Positions 16,498 through 28,383 of a stretch of 42,508 nt of DNA are shown piece by piece. Below the pieces are notes generated by a model. The model did not search any database. It was given only the letters and a program-made list of their open reading frames with translations, and was not told the DNA's origin. Source of the stretch: Synergistaceae bacterium (GTDB taxonomy: Bacteria > Synergistota > Synergistia > Synergistales > 79-D21); assembly GCA_012517195.1 (NCBI GenBank), contig JAAYVK010000054.1:1-42508 (forward strand), written 5' to 3'. Positions within the stretch are counted from its first letter, which is position 1, and every line of letters starts with the position of its first letter. The translations under genes and the position numbers were made by a program.

Positions 16498-17630
16498 AGC
16501 CTCTCCGCATCGGCCTTCGTCACCGGACGCGGGTTGTTCTCAAGAAGCCTTACCTCGCGCATTGCGGCTTCCGCCATCGAGGGAATGGCCTCCCTGGGAA
16601 TTCCGAGGTCCCGAAGGCGGGTTTTGACTCCGGCCTGGCGGATCAGGTCCCCTACGACCTCGAGAAATGCCGCTGCGGATCGATCTGAATCAGCCGGCTC
16701 GGCGACACCGAAGGCCATCGCCAGCCGGGCGTATCGGTCCCTGCAGGCGGAAAGATTGAAACGGAGGACCGGCAGCAGGAGAACGGCATTGGCGGCCCCA
16801 TGCGGTACATGAAAGTGCCCGCCGAGGGGATAGGCGAGGGCATGGACGGCCGCGGTTCCCGCCATCGAAAAGGCGAGCCCCGCGATCAGGCTGCCGAGGG
16901 ACATGCCCTCACGCGCTTCCAGATCCCGGCCGAAACAGACCGCGCGGGCCAGGTGCGCAGACAGATGCTCGCAAGCCATCAGCGAAAGGTTCTGGCTCAG
17001 CGGGTTTGCCTTAACCGAGAGGAAGGATTCGATACCGTGGATCAAAGCGTCCACGCCGGTATTCGCAGTGATTTGGGGAGGCAGGTCAAGGGTCAGGGAA
17101 GGATCCACGATCGCGGTATCGGGAATCAAGAACCGGCTCGCAATGCCCCGTTTCATTCCCTCGCCCGGAAAGGAAAGGACCGCGACCGGCGAGACTTCCG
17201 ATCCGCTTCCGGCAGTGGTGGGGATCATGACTGTCCGAAGCCCTTTCGACGGCACGCGGTCATTGCCCGCCATGTCTTCGATCCGCAAGTCGCGGAGGGA
17301 CAGGACCGAGGCGATTTTCGTGAAATCCATCGTGCTGCCGCCTCCGAAGCCGATCAGAAGATCGTATCCTTCCCGGCGAATCCGGTACACCGCCTCGGCC
17401 AGGATTTCCGCCGGGGGCTCGGGGGTGACCCCGCAGAAGACTCCGTATTCGACCCCCGCCCGTTCGAGCGGTCGCTTCACCGCATCCAGGATCGGTGAAC
17501 TTCCAATGCTCGGTCCGGTGAGAATCAGCGGGTGCCTGCATCCGAGCCGCCCTACGTGATCGGCAACCGTCTCCACGGATCCGCTGCCGAAAACCACGGC
17601 AGTCGGAGCACTGAAAACAAATCCCTTCAT
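16479..17630 (-). CDS. Iron-containing alcohol dehydrogenase
   Basis: GFGGGSTMDFTKIAS, TTAGSGSEVSPVAVL, HxxAYPLGGHFHVPHGAANAVLLLP. Confidence 0.92.
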   Translation of the reverse strand: MKGFVFSAPTAVVFGSGSVETVADHVGRLGCRHPLILTGPSIGSSPILDAVKRPLERAGVEYGVFCGVTPEPPAEILAEAVYRIRREGYDLLIGFGGGSTMDFTKIASVLSLRDLRIEDMAGNDRVPSKGLRTVMIPTTAGSGSEVSPVAVLSFPGEGMKRGIASRFLIPDTAIVDPSLTLDLPPQITANTGVDALIHGIESFLSVKANPLSQNLSLMACEHLSAHLARAVCFGRDLEAREGMSLGSLIAGLAFSMAGTAAVHALAYPLGGHFHVPHGAANAVLLLPVLRFNLSACRDRYARLAMAFGVAEPADSDRSAAAFLEVVGDLIRQAGVKTRLRDLGIPREAIPSMAEAAMREVRLLENNPRPVTKADAERLYSEAW

Positions 17631-17649
17631 GGTTTTTCCCTCCTGGCCG

Positions 17650-19530
17650 CTACGCGACGTTTTCCTCCGCCCCTGCCCTCCGGGCCGCCTTTTTCCTCGC
17701 GTCGTGGTTCAGGATGGTCTTCCTGACCCTCACGGAAAGAGGCGTGACTTCCACCAGCTCATCTTCCGCAATCCATTCCAGGGCCGTGTCAAGGGTCAGC
17801 CTCCGGGGGACGTCCAGGATGACCGTGTTGTCCTTGGTGGCGGATCGATGGTTCGTCACGTGTTTCTTCTTGGTCGGATTGCAGGGGAGATCATTCCCCC
17901 TGGAATGTTCGCCCACGACCATGCCTTCATAGACACGGTCCATCGGCGAAATGAAAAGGGTCCCTCTTTCCTGAAGGTTTTCCAGCTGGTAGCTGGTCGC
18001 CTCCCCGGTGTCCATGCTCACAAGCGAACCGCGGCTCCTGCCGGCCACTTCACCCCGCCAGAGGTCGTACCCGATGAACCGGGAAGACATGATCCCGAGC
18101 CCTCGCGTGTCGGTCAAAAACTCGCTCCTGTAACCGATCAGACCCCGCGTCGGGATGTTGAACTCCAGCCGCAGCATTCCCGTGCCAAGGTTCTGGACGC
18201 TGGTGAATTCGCCCTTCCGTTTTGAGACCTTCTCGATCACGACCCCCTGGTGTTCTTCCGGAACATCAATGATCAGCTGTTCGATCGGCTCCAGAAGGTT
18301 CCCCTGCTCATCCCTGGCGGTGATGACCTCCGGCCTGGAAACGCAGAATTCCATCCCTTCCCTGCGCATCTCCTCGATCAGGATGGCCAGGTGCAGTTCG
18401 CCGCGCCCGGAAACCTTGATGCCGTCCGGCCGGCCGATGTCCTCAACCCGCAAGGCGACGTTGACCCGGGCCTCCCGCATCAGGCGGTCCCGGATCTGTC
18501 TCAGCGTGACGGCACGGCCTTCCTTGCCGGAGAAGGGCCCCGTGTTCACCAGGAAAAACATCGAAACCGTCGGTTCCTCGATCGTCAGCGGCGGGAGGAC
18601 GACTTCAGGGATCTCTGCAGAAGCAAGCGTGTCCCCGATCCCGATCTCCTCCGGCCCGGCGATCCAGACGACGTCTCCGGCTCCGACCTCTTCGACCTCG
18701 ACAAGCTGCAGTCCCCGGGAAACCCAGAGGTGCGTGACTTTGGCGCTTTCAGTGCCGCAGATCTCCCACTTCTTGCGGTCTGATCCCGTCCAAGCGGTGC
18801 TTTTCCGAAGGATCGGATCCCCCGTCCTGATCCGCCCCTGCAGGACCTTTCCGCAGCCGATCCTGCCGATATAGTCGTTCCAGGCCAGCGTGGTGGCCTG
18901 CAGGAGGAAAGGCTTATCCGGATCCCCCGACGGGGGCGAAACCTTTTCGATGATCGTTTCGAAAAGGGCATCCATCCCTTTCCGTTCGTCCTTTTCCAGG
19001 TCCCGGACAAACCAGCCGTGAAGCCCCGATCCGTAAAGAACCGGGAAATCTGCCTGTTCCTCCGAGGCCCCAAGTTCGAAGAACAAATCGAAGGTGGCGT
19101 TGAGAGCGCTTTGAACCGAGGCATTCGGGCGGTCGACCTTGTTGACCACGACGATCGGCTTCAGCCCGGCCTTCAGAGCCCGCATCAGGACGTAACGGGT
19201 CTGGGGCATGGGGCCCTCATTGGCGTCCACCAGCAAAAGAACGGAATCCACCATTGAAAGAACCCGTTCGACTTCTCCCGAAAAATCCGCGTGCCCGGGA
19301 GTGTCGATGATATTGATCAGGATGCCCTTCCATTCCACCGAGCAATGCTTCGCCCGGATCGTGATGCCCCTTTCCCGCTCAAGCTCGTTGTTGTCCATGA
19401 TGCGTTCTTCCACCTTCGCGTTCTCCCGGAAGACGCGCGCGGCCCTGAAAATGGAATCCAGCAGCGTGGTCTTTCCGTGGTCGATGTGCGCAATGATGGC
19501 GACGTTCCTGATTTTCGCTAGGTCTCTCAT
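17650..19530 (-). CDS. typA: Ribosome-associated GTPase TypA/BipA
   Basis: [62 protein letters not shown]. Confidence 0.96.
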   Translation of the reverse strand: MRDLAKIRNVAIIAHIDHGKTTLLDSIFRAARVFRENAKVEERIMDNNELERERGITIRAKHCSVEWKGILINIIDTPGHADFSGEVERVLSMVDSVLLLVDANEGPMPQTRYVLMRALKAGLKPIVVVNKVDRPNASVQSALNATFDLFFELGASEEQADFPVLYGSGLHGWFVRDLEKDERKGMDALFETIIEKVSPPSGDPDKPFLLQATTLAWNDYIGRIGCGKVLQGRIRTGDPILRKSTAWTGSDRKKWEICGTESAKVTHLWVSRGLQLVEVEEVGAGDVVWIAGPEEIGIGDTLASAEIPEVVLPPLTIEEPTVSMFFLVNTGPFSGKEGRAVTLRQIRDRLMREARVNVALRVEDIGRPDGIKVSGRGELHLAILIEEMRREGMEFCVSRPEVITARDEQGNLLEPIEQLIIDVPEEHQGVVIEKVSKRKGEFTSVQNLGTGMLRLEFNIPTRGLIGYRSEFLTDTRGLGIMSSRFIGYDLWRGEVAGRSRGSLVSMDTGEATSYQLENLQERGTLFISPMDRVYEGMVVGEHSRGNDLPCNPTKKKHVTNHRSATKDNTVILDVPRRLTLDTALEWIAEDELVEVTPLSVRVRKTILNHDARKKAARRAGAEENVA

Positions 19531-19583
19531 CTGACCGATCCTTCCAGATTGAAGTTTTCCCGGCCTGAACCGGACAAAGGATC

Positions 19584-19589
19584 ATTATA
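19584..19589 (-). promoter_or_regulatory. Putative -10 (TATAAT) of typA
   Basis: Minus-strand TTGGAAGTATAATGATCC just downstream of the wrbA terminator; the -35 would fall in or near the terminator U-tract. Confidence 0.5.
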
Positions 19590-19602
19590 CTTCCAAGAGC
19601 GC

Positions 19603-19645
19603 AAAAAAAAAGCCGGAAGACCGGCAAAAGGCCGAACTTCCGGCA
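19603..19645 (-). terminator. Intrinsic terminator of wrbA
   Basis: Minus strand GCCGGAAG...CTTCCGGC followed by TTTTTTTTT. Confidence 0.85.
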
Positions 19646-19657
19646 CCCCTTCCAGCC

Positions 19658-20296
19658 TCAAAGTTTTCCCAGGATCTCGCCCCGTTTGGGGGCAAGGATT
19701 GCGGCAAGGGAAGCGATGTATTTCCCCTGGAAACGGGCCCCCTCCAGGTCAGCCTCGCCGGGGGAGCGTTCGCCGCTCGTCCCCGCGATCGTGGAGGCAC
19801 CGTAGGGACTCCCGCCGACGATTCCCTCATTGTTCATCTGCCCCTTGAAGGCGTAGGGGAGTCCTGCAACCAGCATTCCATGGTGGAGCAGGGTAACGTG
19901 GAAAGTCAAAATCGTCGATTCCTGCCCTCCGTGCTGCGTAGCGGAACTCGTGAAAACTCCGCCGATCTTTCCGACGAGGGCTCCCCGCGCCCAAAGACCG
20001 CCGGTTGAGTCAAGAAAAGCCCTCATCTGGGCCGCCATGTTTCCAAAGCGTGTCGGCGTGCCGAAAATTATCGCATCGGCCTCCTCAAGGTCCGAAAGCG
20101 TTGCCACGGGCACGTCTTCGAAGGCTTTGCGGGCCTTTAGGGCTCCCATCTTCTCCAGCACTTCCATCGGAAGAGTCTCCGGAACACGCCGGAGGAAAAC
20201 CTCCGTTCCGGGAACTTCGCCCGCGCCGGAAGCGACAGCCTGAGCCATCCGGAAGACATGACCGTACATCGAATAGAACAGCACGAGGACCTTCAT
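19658..20296 (-). CDS. wrbA: NAD(P)H:quinone oxidoreductase / flavodoxin-like WrbA
   Basis: [52 protein letters not shown]. Confidence 0.94.
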   Translation of the reverse strand: MKVLVLFYSMYGHVFRMAQAVASGAGEVPGTEVFLRRVPETLPMEVLEKMGALKARKAFEDVPVATLSDLEEADAIIFGTPTRFGNMAAQMRAFLDSTGGLWARGALVGKIGGVFTSSATQHGGQESTILTFHVTLLHHGMLVAGLPYAFKGQMNNEGIVGGSPYGASTIAGTSGERSPGEADLEGARFQGKYIASLAAILAPKRGEILGKL

Positions 20297-20370
20297 CCTT
20301 TCCCCTCCTCACTCGTCTAATTTAGCTACCTGCTGCGTTCTTGCGTTTCAATGATATCATATGGCCGGAT

Positions 20371-20404
20371 AAAAACTTGGGGAAGGCCCCTGGGGGCCTT
20401 CCCC
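20371..20404 (-). terminator. Intrinsic terminator of cysS
   Basis: Minus strand GGGGAAGGCCCCCAGGGGCCTTCCCC then AAGTTTTTA. Confidence 0.75.
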
Positions 20405-20435
20405 TTCGCGTGCTTCGGTAGCGCGAGCCGAGAAC

Positions 20436-21845
20436 TCAGATCTGCCTCTTCCACCGGGTTCCCTGGGGCGTGTCTTCAAGGATGACTCCCTGTTCGAGAA
20501 GTTCGGACCTGATCGCGTCCGCCCCCTGGAAGTCTTTCCTCCTTTTCAGCTCGGCTCTTTCGCGAATCCGGTTTTCGATTTCCGCGTCGGTCAACCCCGA
20601 TTCCCGTTCCTTTCCAATCCCCAGGACACCGAGGATCTCATCGGCCTCCCTCAGGAAAGATTCCGCTTCGCGCAGTTCCGCGAGGCCGGGAAGAGGGCTT
20701 TCCCGAAGGGCGCTGTTGATCGCCTTCACGGCTTCGAAAAGGGCGCCAAGGGCACCGGCCGTGTTCAGGTCGTCCTCCATCTCGTCCCTGAATCGTTCCC
20801 TGTTCCTTTTGATCTCCGTGGCCAGGCGCGGGGCCGCCTCGCCGCGCGTTTCCCCGGAAGCGATGGCTTCCTGCAGCAACGCCCAGCAGTTTCTCAGGCG
20901 CTCGACCGCAGAAGTTGCCTGCCGCAGGGAATCATCGGAAAAGTTGATGGGGGAGCGGTAATGGGCACTCAGCATGAAAAGGCGGATTGCCAGGGGCGAA
21001 AAACGCTTTCGCAGTTCCCGGGCCGTAAGGAAGTTGCCGAGGGATTTCGACATTTTCTCGTTGTCCATCAGGAGATAGCCGTTATGGACCCATGTCCGGA
21101 TGAACGGTTTTCCCGTGGCTGCCTCGGCCTGTGCAATTTCGTTCTCGTGGTGAGGGAAGATAAGGTCGCTACCCCCCGCGTGGATATCCGCGGTTTCCCC
21201 AAGGTATTTCATCGCCATGGCGCTGCACTCGATATGCCAGCCGGGCCGTCCCGGACCCCAGGGGCTGTCCCAGTAGGGCTCTCCCTCCTTACGGGCTTTC
21301 CACAGGGCAAAATCCAGGGGATGCTTCTTTCTTTCGTCAACCTCGATCCTGGCGCCGGATTGCAGTTCCTCCAGCGTCTGCTTCGAAAGCTTTCCGTACT
21401 CCGGGAACGTGGCGACCTCGAAATAGACATCGCCGTCCACCGTGTAGGCGTGTCCCGTCCTGACAAGCCTTTCTACCAGTTGGATGATCTCGGGGATATG
21501 CTCGGTCGCCTTGGGGTTGACTGTCGCCCGGCGGATTCCCAGGGCATCCGCATCCTCGTAATAGGCCTCGATGAACCGGTCAGCCAGTTCTGAAACGGTG
21601 ATGTTGAGCTCCCGGGCCCGATTGATCATCTTGTCGTCGATGTCGGTGAAGTTCTGGACGTAGATGACCTTCATCCCCGTTGATTCCAGGTAACGGCGCA
21701 TCACGTCGAACACGATGAAGGGGCGGGCATTGCCGATGTGGAAAAAGTCATAGACGGTTGGGCCGCAGACATAAAAACGGACTTCTCCCGGTACGAGAGG
21801 CACGAATTCCTCTTTCCGGCGGGTCAGATCGTTGTATAGCTTCAT
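20436..21845 (-). CDS. cysS: Cysteinyl-tRNA synthetase
   Basis: [57 protein letters not shown]; start at 21845 has better GGAGG spacing than 21851. Confidence 0.97.
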   Translation of the reverse strand: MKLYNDLTRRKEEFVPLVPGEVRFYVCGPTVYDFFHIGNARPFIVFDVMRRYLESTGMKVIYVQNFTDIDDKMINRARELNITVSELADRFIEAYYEDADALGIRRATVNPKATEHIPEIIQLVERLVRTGHAYTVDGDVYFEVATFPEYGKLSKQTLEELQSGARIEVDERKKHPLDFALWKARKEGEPYWDSPWGPGRPGWHIECSAMAMKYLGETADIHAGGSDLIFPHHENEIAQAEAATGKPFIRTWVHNGYLLMDNEKMSKSLGNFLTARELRKRFSPLAIRLFMLSAHYRSPINFSDDSLRQATSAVERLRNCWALLQEAIASGETRGEAAPRLATEIKRNRERFRDEMEDDLNTAGALGALFEAVKAINSALRESPLPGLAELREAESFLREADEILGVLGIGKERESGLTDAEIENRIRERAELKRRKDFQGADAIRSELLEQGVILEDTPQGTRWKRQI

Positions 21846-21866
21846 GGGCATGCACCTCCGGGTTCA

Positions 21867-21894
21867 TTGACTTGCTGGAGCTATCCTATACTAT
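21867..21894 (+). promoter_or_regulatory. Putative promoter of uvrC
   Basis: TTGACT (21867-21872), 16-nt spacer, TACTAT (21889-21894; overlapping TATACT at 21887). Confidence 0.55.
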
Positions 21895-21952
21895 GCGGAG
21901 AGGGTTTTCCAGTTCGGAGGGCAGCCGCCCGTCCGGAAACCGGAGTGAAACA

Positions 21953-23416
21953 TTGCCGATTGACAGTCTGAAGGACAAGATCCGAACGCTTCCCTCCCGC
22001 CCCGGGGTTTACCTGATGCACGACGAGCAGGGCCGCGTTATCTACATCGGAAAGGCAAAATGCCTGAAGAAGCGGGTTACATCCTACCTTCGCCATGACC
22101 GTTTCGCCTCCCCGCGACTGAAAAAGCTGACCGAATCCGTTAGCGACCTGTCCTTTATCCGGACGGAGTCCGAAGCGGAAGCCCTGATCGTTGAATCCAG
22201 GCTGATCAAAAGATACCAGCCATTCTTCAACGTCGACCTCAAGATGGGGGAGCGGTACCCCTGGATCAAACTGACGAAGGAGCGCTTCCCCCGAATCGAG
22301 ATCACTCGCTTCCGGACAAATGACGGGGCGTCCTATTTCGGCCCCTTCACCCGGGTCTTTGAATTACGCCAGCTCCTCCGCCTGATCGAGCGCCATTTCC
22401 CGCTCAGGACCTGCCGCTTTCCTGAACCCGCTTCCCCTGTCCCGGGAAGGCCCTGCGTGAGGCACTCTCTCCAGCGCTGCCTGGCCCCCTGCGTGGGCAA
22501 CTGCACGGAAAGCCGCTACGCCGAGGTGGTTGCAGACCTCTCGCTTCTCCTGAGCGGCAGGGTGACCGACCTCGTCGAAAGTCTCAGGCACAGGATGGAC
22601 CAGGCGGCCTCAGAACTGCACTTCGAAGAGGCGGCCAGGCTCAGGGACACGATTCGCGCGGTCTGGCGGTACACCCGCCAGAAACGGAACCGGGTCCTGC
22701 CGGAAGACCTGGACAAGGACACATGGGAGGCCTTTCTGCGGCTGCAATCCCTCCTTCGTCTTTCTTCCGTCCCCTGGCGGATCGACTGTTTCGACATCTC
22801 CCACTTTTCCGGCAAGGAAACCTACGGAGTGGTCGTGGTTTTCGAACAGGGCATCCCGAACCCTTCCCTCTACCGCAAATTCGCCATCCGGGAAGTGGAT
22901 GGGGTGGACGATTTCCGTTCCATCCAGGAAACCCTGCGGAGACGGTACATGCGGGCCCTCAAGGGGGACGACCCCCTTCCCCAGCTCATCGTCATCGATG
23001 GAGGCGGCCAGCAGCTCCGATTCGCATTCGAGACCCTCAATGAGCTAGGCCTGGGGGAAATCCCCGTTGTCGCGCTGGCAAAACAGGAGGAAGCGGTATA
23101 CACTCTTTTTGAAAAGACCCCGCTCATTCCGGGCAAAGAGGATCTTGCCCTTCAGCTTCTCCAGAGGCTGAGGGACGAAGCTCACCGGTTTGCCGTTTCG
23201 GCCCATACGAAAGGACGGGACCGCAGGATCCGCAGGTCTGCCCTGGAGGATATCCCCGGAGTGGGAAAGAAACGGGCGGCAGCGCTGTTTGCAAAATACG
23301 GAAACCTTGGCCGGATCGCGTCGGCAACTCCCGAGGACCTGGCCAGATCCGTTCCGGGGATGGGAGTCAGCCTGGCGCGGAGGATCATTGAGCATCTGGA
23401 AGGAGCATCGGAATGA
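21953..23416 (+). CDS. uvrC: Excinuclease ABC subunit C
   Basis: LPSRPGVYLMHDEQGRVIYIGKAKCLKKRVTSY GIY-YIG domain; UVR region; HhH C-term; TTG start after GGAG. Confidence 0.94.
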   Translation: MPIDSLKDKIRTLPSRPGVYLMHDEQGRVIYIGKAKCLKKRVTSYLRHDRFASPRLKKLTESVSDLSFIRTESEAEALIVESRLIKRYQPFFNVDLKMGERYPWIKLTKERFPRIEITRFRTNDGASYFGPFTRVFELRQLLRLIERHFPLRTCRFPEPASPVPGRPCVRHSLQRCLAPCVGNCTESRYAEVVADLSLLLSGRVTDLVESLRHRMDQAASELHFEEAARLRDTIRAVWRYTRQKRNRVLPEDLDKDTWEAFLRLQSLLRLSSVPWRIDCFDISHFSGKETYGVVVVFEQGIPNPSLYRKFAIREVDGVDDFRSIQETLRRRYMRALKGDDPLPQLIVIDGGGQQLRFAFETLNELGLGEIPVVALAKQEEAVYTLFEKTPLIPGKEDLALQLLQRLRDEAHRFAVSAHTKGRDRRIRRSALEDIPGVGKKRAAALFAKYGNLGRIASATPEDLARSVPGMGVSLARRIIEHLEGASE

Positions 23417-24525
23417 AAGAACCTGACAGGGTAGCCGACGAACGGTACATGCGAATGGCCATCAGCCTTGCCGAGAGGGGAACGGGGTTTGTCAGCCCAA
23501 ATCCCCGGGTCGGCTGCGTTCTCGTGAAAGACCAGTCGATCGTGGGTTGGGGCTACCACAGGCGTTTCGGGGGCCCCCATGCCGAAGTGGAGGCACTCAA
23601 AATGGCGGGGAGCCTTGCTGAAGGAGCAACTGCCTATGTCAACCTGGAACCCTGTTCACATTTCGGGAAAACGCCTCCATGCGCGCCGCTGCTTGTAGAG
23701 GCGGGAATCGCCCGAGTGGTTGCCGGGATGCAGGATCCCAATCCCCTGGTGAACGGACAGGGACTCGCCTGCCTGGAAAAAGCCGGCATCCGGACATCCG
23801 CGGGAGTGCTCGAGGACGAATGCAGGTGGCTCAACCGGGGGTTTATCCGCCGAGTGACGCTGAACCGGCCGTGGGTAACCGTCAAGGCAGCGATGAGCCT
23901 CGATGGCGATATCGCCCTTCCGGGCGGGGAAAGCAAATGGATCAGCGGTCCCCTCTCGAGAAGCAAGGCTCACCTTCTCCGCTCTGAACACGATGCCGTT
24001 CTAGTCGGGGTGGGAACCATCCTGGCGGATGACCCCGAACTGACGGTCCGGCTCGTTGAAGGCCGGTCTCCTCTCAGGGTCGTCCTGGATACCTGCCTTC
24101 GGACCCCTCCGAAAGCGAAAGTTGTTGGAGATGGGCGATGCCTCGTCCTGGGAGGGGAAAACGCACCCCCGGAGCGCGCCCGGGCTCTTGAAGAGGCTGG
24201 GGCTCGAGTTCTCCTTTTGCCGCTCGACGAAGCGACGGGAAGGCTGCCGGTGGACCGTGTCCTTTCCACCCTTGCTGCAGAGGGTGTCTCAATGCTTTTG
24301 ATCGAGGGGGGGAGCTCCGTGATCAGCGCCTTCATCCAGGCCCAGGCGGTTGACGAGTATTCGCTTTTCCTGGCCCCGACCCTGCTGGGGCGAGGCGTTC
24401 AGCTCGCCGGCGAGATTTCCCTGGGAAGCATGGAGGACGCCATTTCCCTTTCGCCTGCTAGAATAAAGCAGGTCGAGGGGGATCTGTGGCTGGAGGTCAA
24501 ACCCAAATGTTCACCGGCCTTATAG
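23413..24525 (+). CDS. ribD: Bifunctional diaminohydroxyphosphoribosylaminopyrimidine deaminase / reductase
   Basis: PNPRVGCVLV, HAEVEAL, NLEPCSHFGKTPPC, RPWVTVKAAMSLDGDIA. Confidence 0.95.
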   Translation: MKEPDRVADERYMRMAISLAERGTGFVSPNPRVGCVLVKDQSIVGWGYHRRFGGPHAEVEALKMAGSLAEGATAYVNLEPCSHFGKTPPCAPLLVEAGIARVVAGMQDPNPLVNGQGLACLEKAGIRTSAGVLEDECRWLNRGFIRRVTLNRPWVTVKAAMSLDGDIALPGGESKWISGPLSRSKAHLLRSEHDAVLVGVGTILADDPELTVRLVEGRSPLRVVLDTCLRTPPKAKVVGDGRCLVLGGENAPPERARALEEAGARVLLLPLDEATGRLPVDRVLSTLAAEGVSMLLIEGGSSVISAFIQAQAVDEYSLFLAPTLLGRGVQLAGEISLGSMEDAISLSPARIKQVEGDLWLEVKPKCSPAL

Positions 24526-25175
24526 AGGAAGTCGGAACGATCCTCCGGCTCCTGCCTGCAGGAGATGTCACGGAACTGGAAATCCGGGCCCCGGGGATCG
24601 CCTCTTCGCTTTCCAGGGGCGATTCGGTGGCGGTGATGGGCGCCTGCCTGACGGTCACATCCCTCGGAAGGGATTCTTTCAGGGTCGAGATGATGGAGGA
24701 GACGGTCCTCAGGACAAAACTGGGCAGGCTGGTGCCGGGTTGTCCGGTCAACCTGGAAAGAGCCTTGCGGCTGGGAGGAAGGCTGGACGGCCATCTTGTG
24801 ACGGGTCACGTCGACGGCATCTGCTTCCTGGAAGGAATGGAAGGAAAGGGGAAAACCCGTCTCGCGAGGTTCACCGCAGGAAAGGACCTGACCTGCCTGA
24901 TCGTTCCCAAGGGATCCGTCGCGCTGGACGGTGTCAGCCTGACCGTGATCGATGCCGATCCCCAAACCGGCTGTTTCTCCGTGGGCCTGATCCCTGAAAC
25001 CCTCCGGAGGACGACGCTGGGCGGTCTTTCTGTCAAAGACCCGGTGAACCTTGAAACCGACCTGATCGCCAAGTACGTACGGCGCTTCCTGGCGCCGGCA
25101 GGAAACGAGTCCCGGCAGAACTCTTCCAGTGGAGAAATCACCTGGGAAACGCTCCGGGAAAACGGGTGGATGTAA
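24507..25175 (+). CDS. ribE: Riboflavin synthase alpha chain
   Basis: [36 protein letters not shown]; duplicated lumazine-binding domains. Confidence 0.95.
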   Translation: MFTGLIEEVGTILRLLPAGDVTELEIRAPGIASSLSRGDSVAVMGACLTVTSLGRDSFRVEMMEETVLRTKLGRLVPGCPVNLERALRLGGRLDGHLVTGHVDGICFLEGMEGKGKTRLARFTAGKDLTCLIVPKGSVALDGVSLTVIDADPQTGCFSVGLIPETLRRTTLGGLSVKDPVNLETDLIAKYVRRFLAPAGNESRQNSSSGEITWETLRENGWM

Positions 25176-25200
25176 TTCAATCCTCAAGGAGGCGCAACGC

Positions 25201-26460
25201 TTGATCTACAAACCCGAAGGATCTCTTTTTCACCCCATCGAGGATGCCCTGGAGGACATCCGGATGGGCAAAATGGTCATCGTCGTCGATGACGAGGACC
25301 GGGAGAACGAGGGAGACCTCGTGATGGCGGCCGAGCTGGCGCGCCCCGAGGACATCAACTTCATGATCACTTACGCCCGCGGGCTTCTTTGCGTCCCGAT
25401 CACCCTCGAACAGGCCCGCCGGCTGAAACTCGACCTGATGGTGAGGGAAAGTTCCGATCCCCACGGGACGGCATTCACCGTCAGCGTTGACGCCCGGGAG
25501 GGGACGACAACCGGGATCAGCGCCGCCGAACGGGCACTCACCGCGCGCGTCCTCGCGAACCCGGACTCCAGGCCGGAGGATCTGAGGCGCCCCGGCCATG
25601 TCTTCCCCCTTGCCGCCAAAAAGGGAGGCGTCCTGAAGCGGGCCGGGCACACGGAAGCCGCGGTCGATATGGCCAGGCTGGCAGGCTTGCACCCAGCGGG
25701 AGCGATCTGCGAGATCATGAACGAAGACGGATCCATGGCGCGGCTGCCCCAGTTGCTGGAGTTCGCGGAACGGCACCAGCTCAGGATCGTTTCGATCGAG
25801 GACCTCATCCGCTACCGCCACTTGAGGGACAAGCTCGTCGAAAGGGTCGCCAGCGTCCGTCTCCCGACTCCGTACGGCGAATTCGTTGCCCACGCCTACC
25901 ACTTCGTCCTGGACGAGAACCAGGACCTGCTGCACATCGCCCTTGTCATGGGCGATGTCTCTGGACAGGAGAACGTGCTGGTCCGGGTCCATTCCGAATG
26001 CTTCACCGGCGATGTCCTCGGCTCCCTCCGGTGCGACTGCGGGCCACAGCTCCACAAGGCCATGGAAATCATCCAGGAGGAAGGGCGGGGCGTGATCCTC
26101 TACATGCGGCAGGAAGGTCGGGGCATCGGCCTTTTCCACAAGCTGAAAGCCTATGAACTCCAGGAAAAGGGACTGGACACCGTGGAAGCGAACGTGGCCC
26201 TCGGGTATGATGCAGACCTGAGGGACTACGGGGTCGGAGCCCAGATCCTGGCCGATCTCGGCCTGAAAAGCATCCGGATCCTGACGAACAACCCGAGGAA
26301 AATCGTCGGGCTCCAGGGATACGGGCTCAAAATCACCGAGAGAGTCCCCCTGGAGGTCGCCGTGAATCCCTTCAACGCCTTCTACCTCCACGCAAAGCAG
26401 GAAAAGATGGGGCACATCCTGCATCTTGAAGAACCCCCGGCCGAGGCCGAGGGGGAATAA
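25201..26460 (+). CDS. ribBA: DHBP synthase / GTP cyclohydrolase II
   Basis: [53 protein letters not shown] start after AAGGAGG. Confidence 0.95.
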   Translation: MIYKPEGSLFHPIEDALEDIRMGKMVIVVDDEDRENEGDLVMAAELARPEDINFMITYARGLLCVPITLEQARRLKLDLMVRESSDPHGTAFTVSVDAREGTTTGISAAERALTARVLANPDSRPEDLRRPGHVFPLAAKKGGVLKRAGHTEAAVDMARLAGLHPAGAICEIMNEDGSMARLPQLLEFAERHQLRIVSIEDLIRYRHLRDKLVERVASVRLPTPYGEFVAHAYHFVLDENQDLLHIALVMGDVSGQENVLVRVHSECFTGDVLGSLRCDCGPQLHKAMEIIQEEGRGVILYMRQEGRGIGLFHKLKAYELQEKGLDTVEANVALGYDADLRDYGVGAQILADLGLKSIRILTNNPRKIVGLQGYGLKITERVPLEVAVNPFNAFYLHAKQEKMGHILHLEEPPAEAEGE

Positions 26461-26491
26461 ACGGCCGTATTCAGAGGGGAGAGATCAAACA

Positions 26492-28245
<1,754 letters not shown>

Positions 28246-28254
28246 ACCGAATCG

Positions 28255-28275
28255 AACCGATGGGCGCCGGTTTTT
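28255..28275 (+). terminator. Weak intrinsic terminator candidate after serS
   Basis: AACCG-atgggcgc-CGGTT followed by TTT. Confidence 0.35.
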
Positions 28276-28315
28276 AAGGATTCCGTTCCACATTGCCCCG
28301 GCCCCCCGCTGTTTA

Positions 28316-28324
28316 TGGTAAAAT
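28316..28324 (+). promoter_or_regulatory. Putative extended -10 (TGgTAAAAT) upstream of the GT26 fusion gene
   Basis: TATGGTAAAATG in the largest plus-strand intergenic gap of the right half; no clear -35. Confidence 0.45.
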
Positions 28325-28383
28325 GTCGCTGAAGACGGCCCTTCGGGGTCACTTTGTCTGTGCCTTCAAGAGGGAGGAATCCC

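Noticed and set aside
20350-20362. Palindrome ATGATATCAT upstream of wrbA
   Set aside because: Only 10 bp, AT-rich and single copy; insufficient to call an operator.
25177-26424. 415-aa antisense ORF opposite ribBA
   Set aside because: Mirror frame of a highly conserved enzyme; no recognisable domain.
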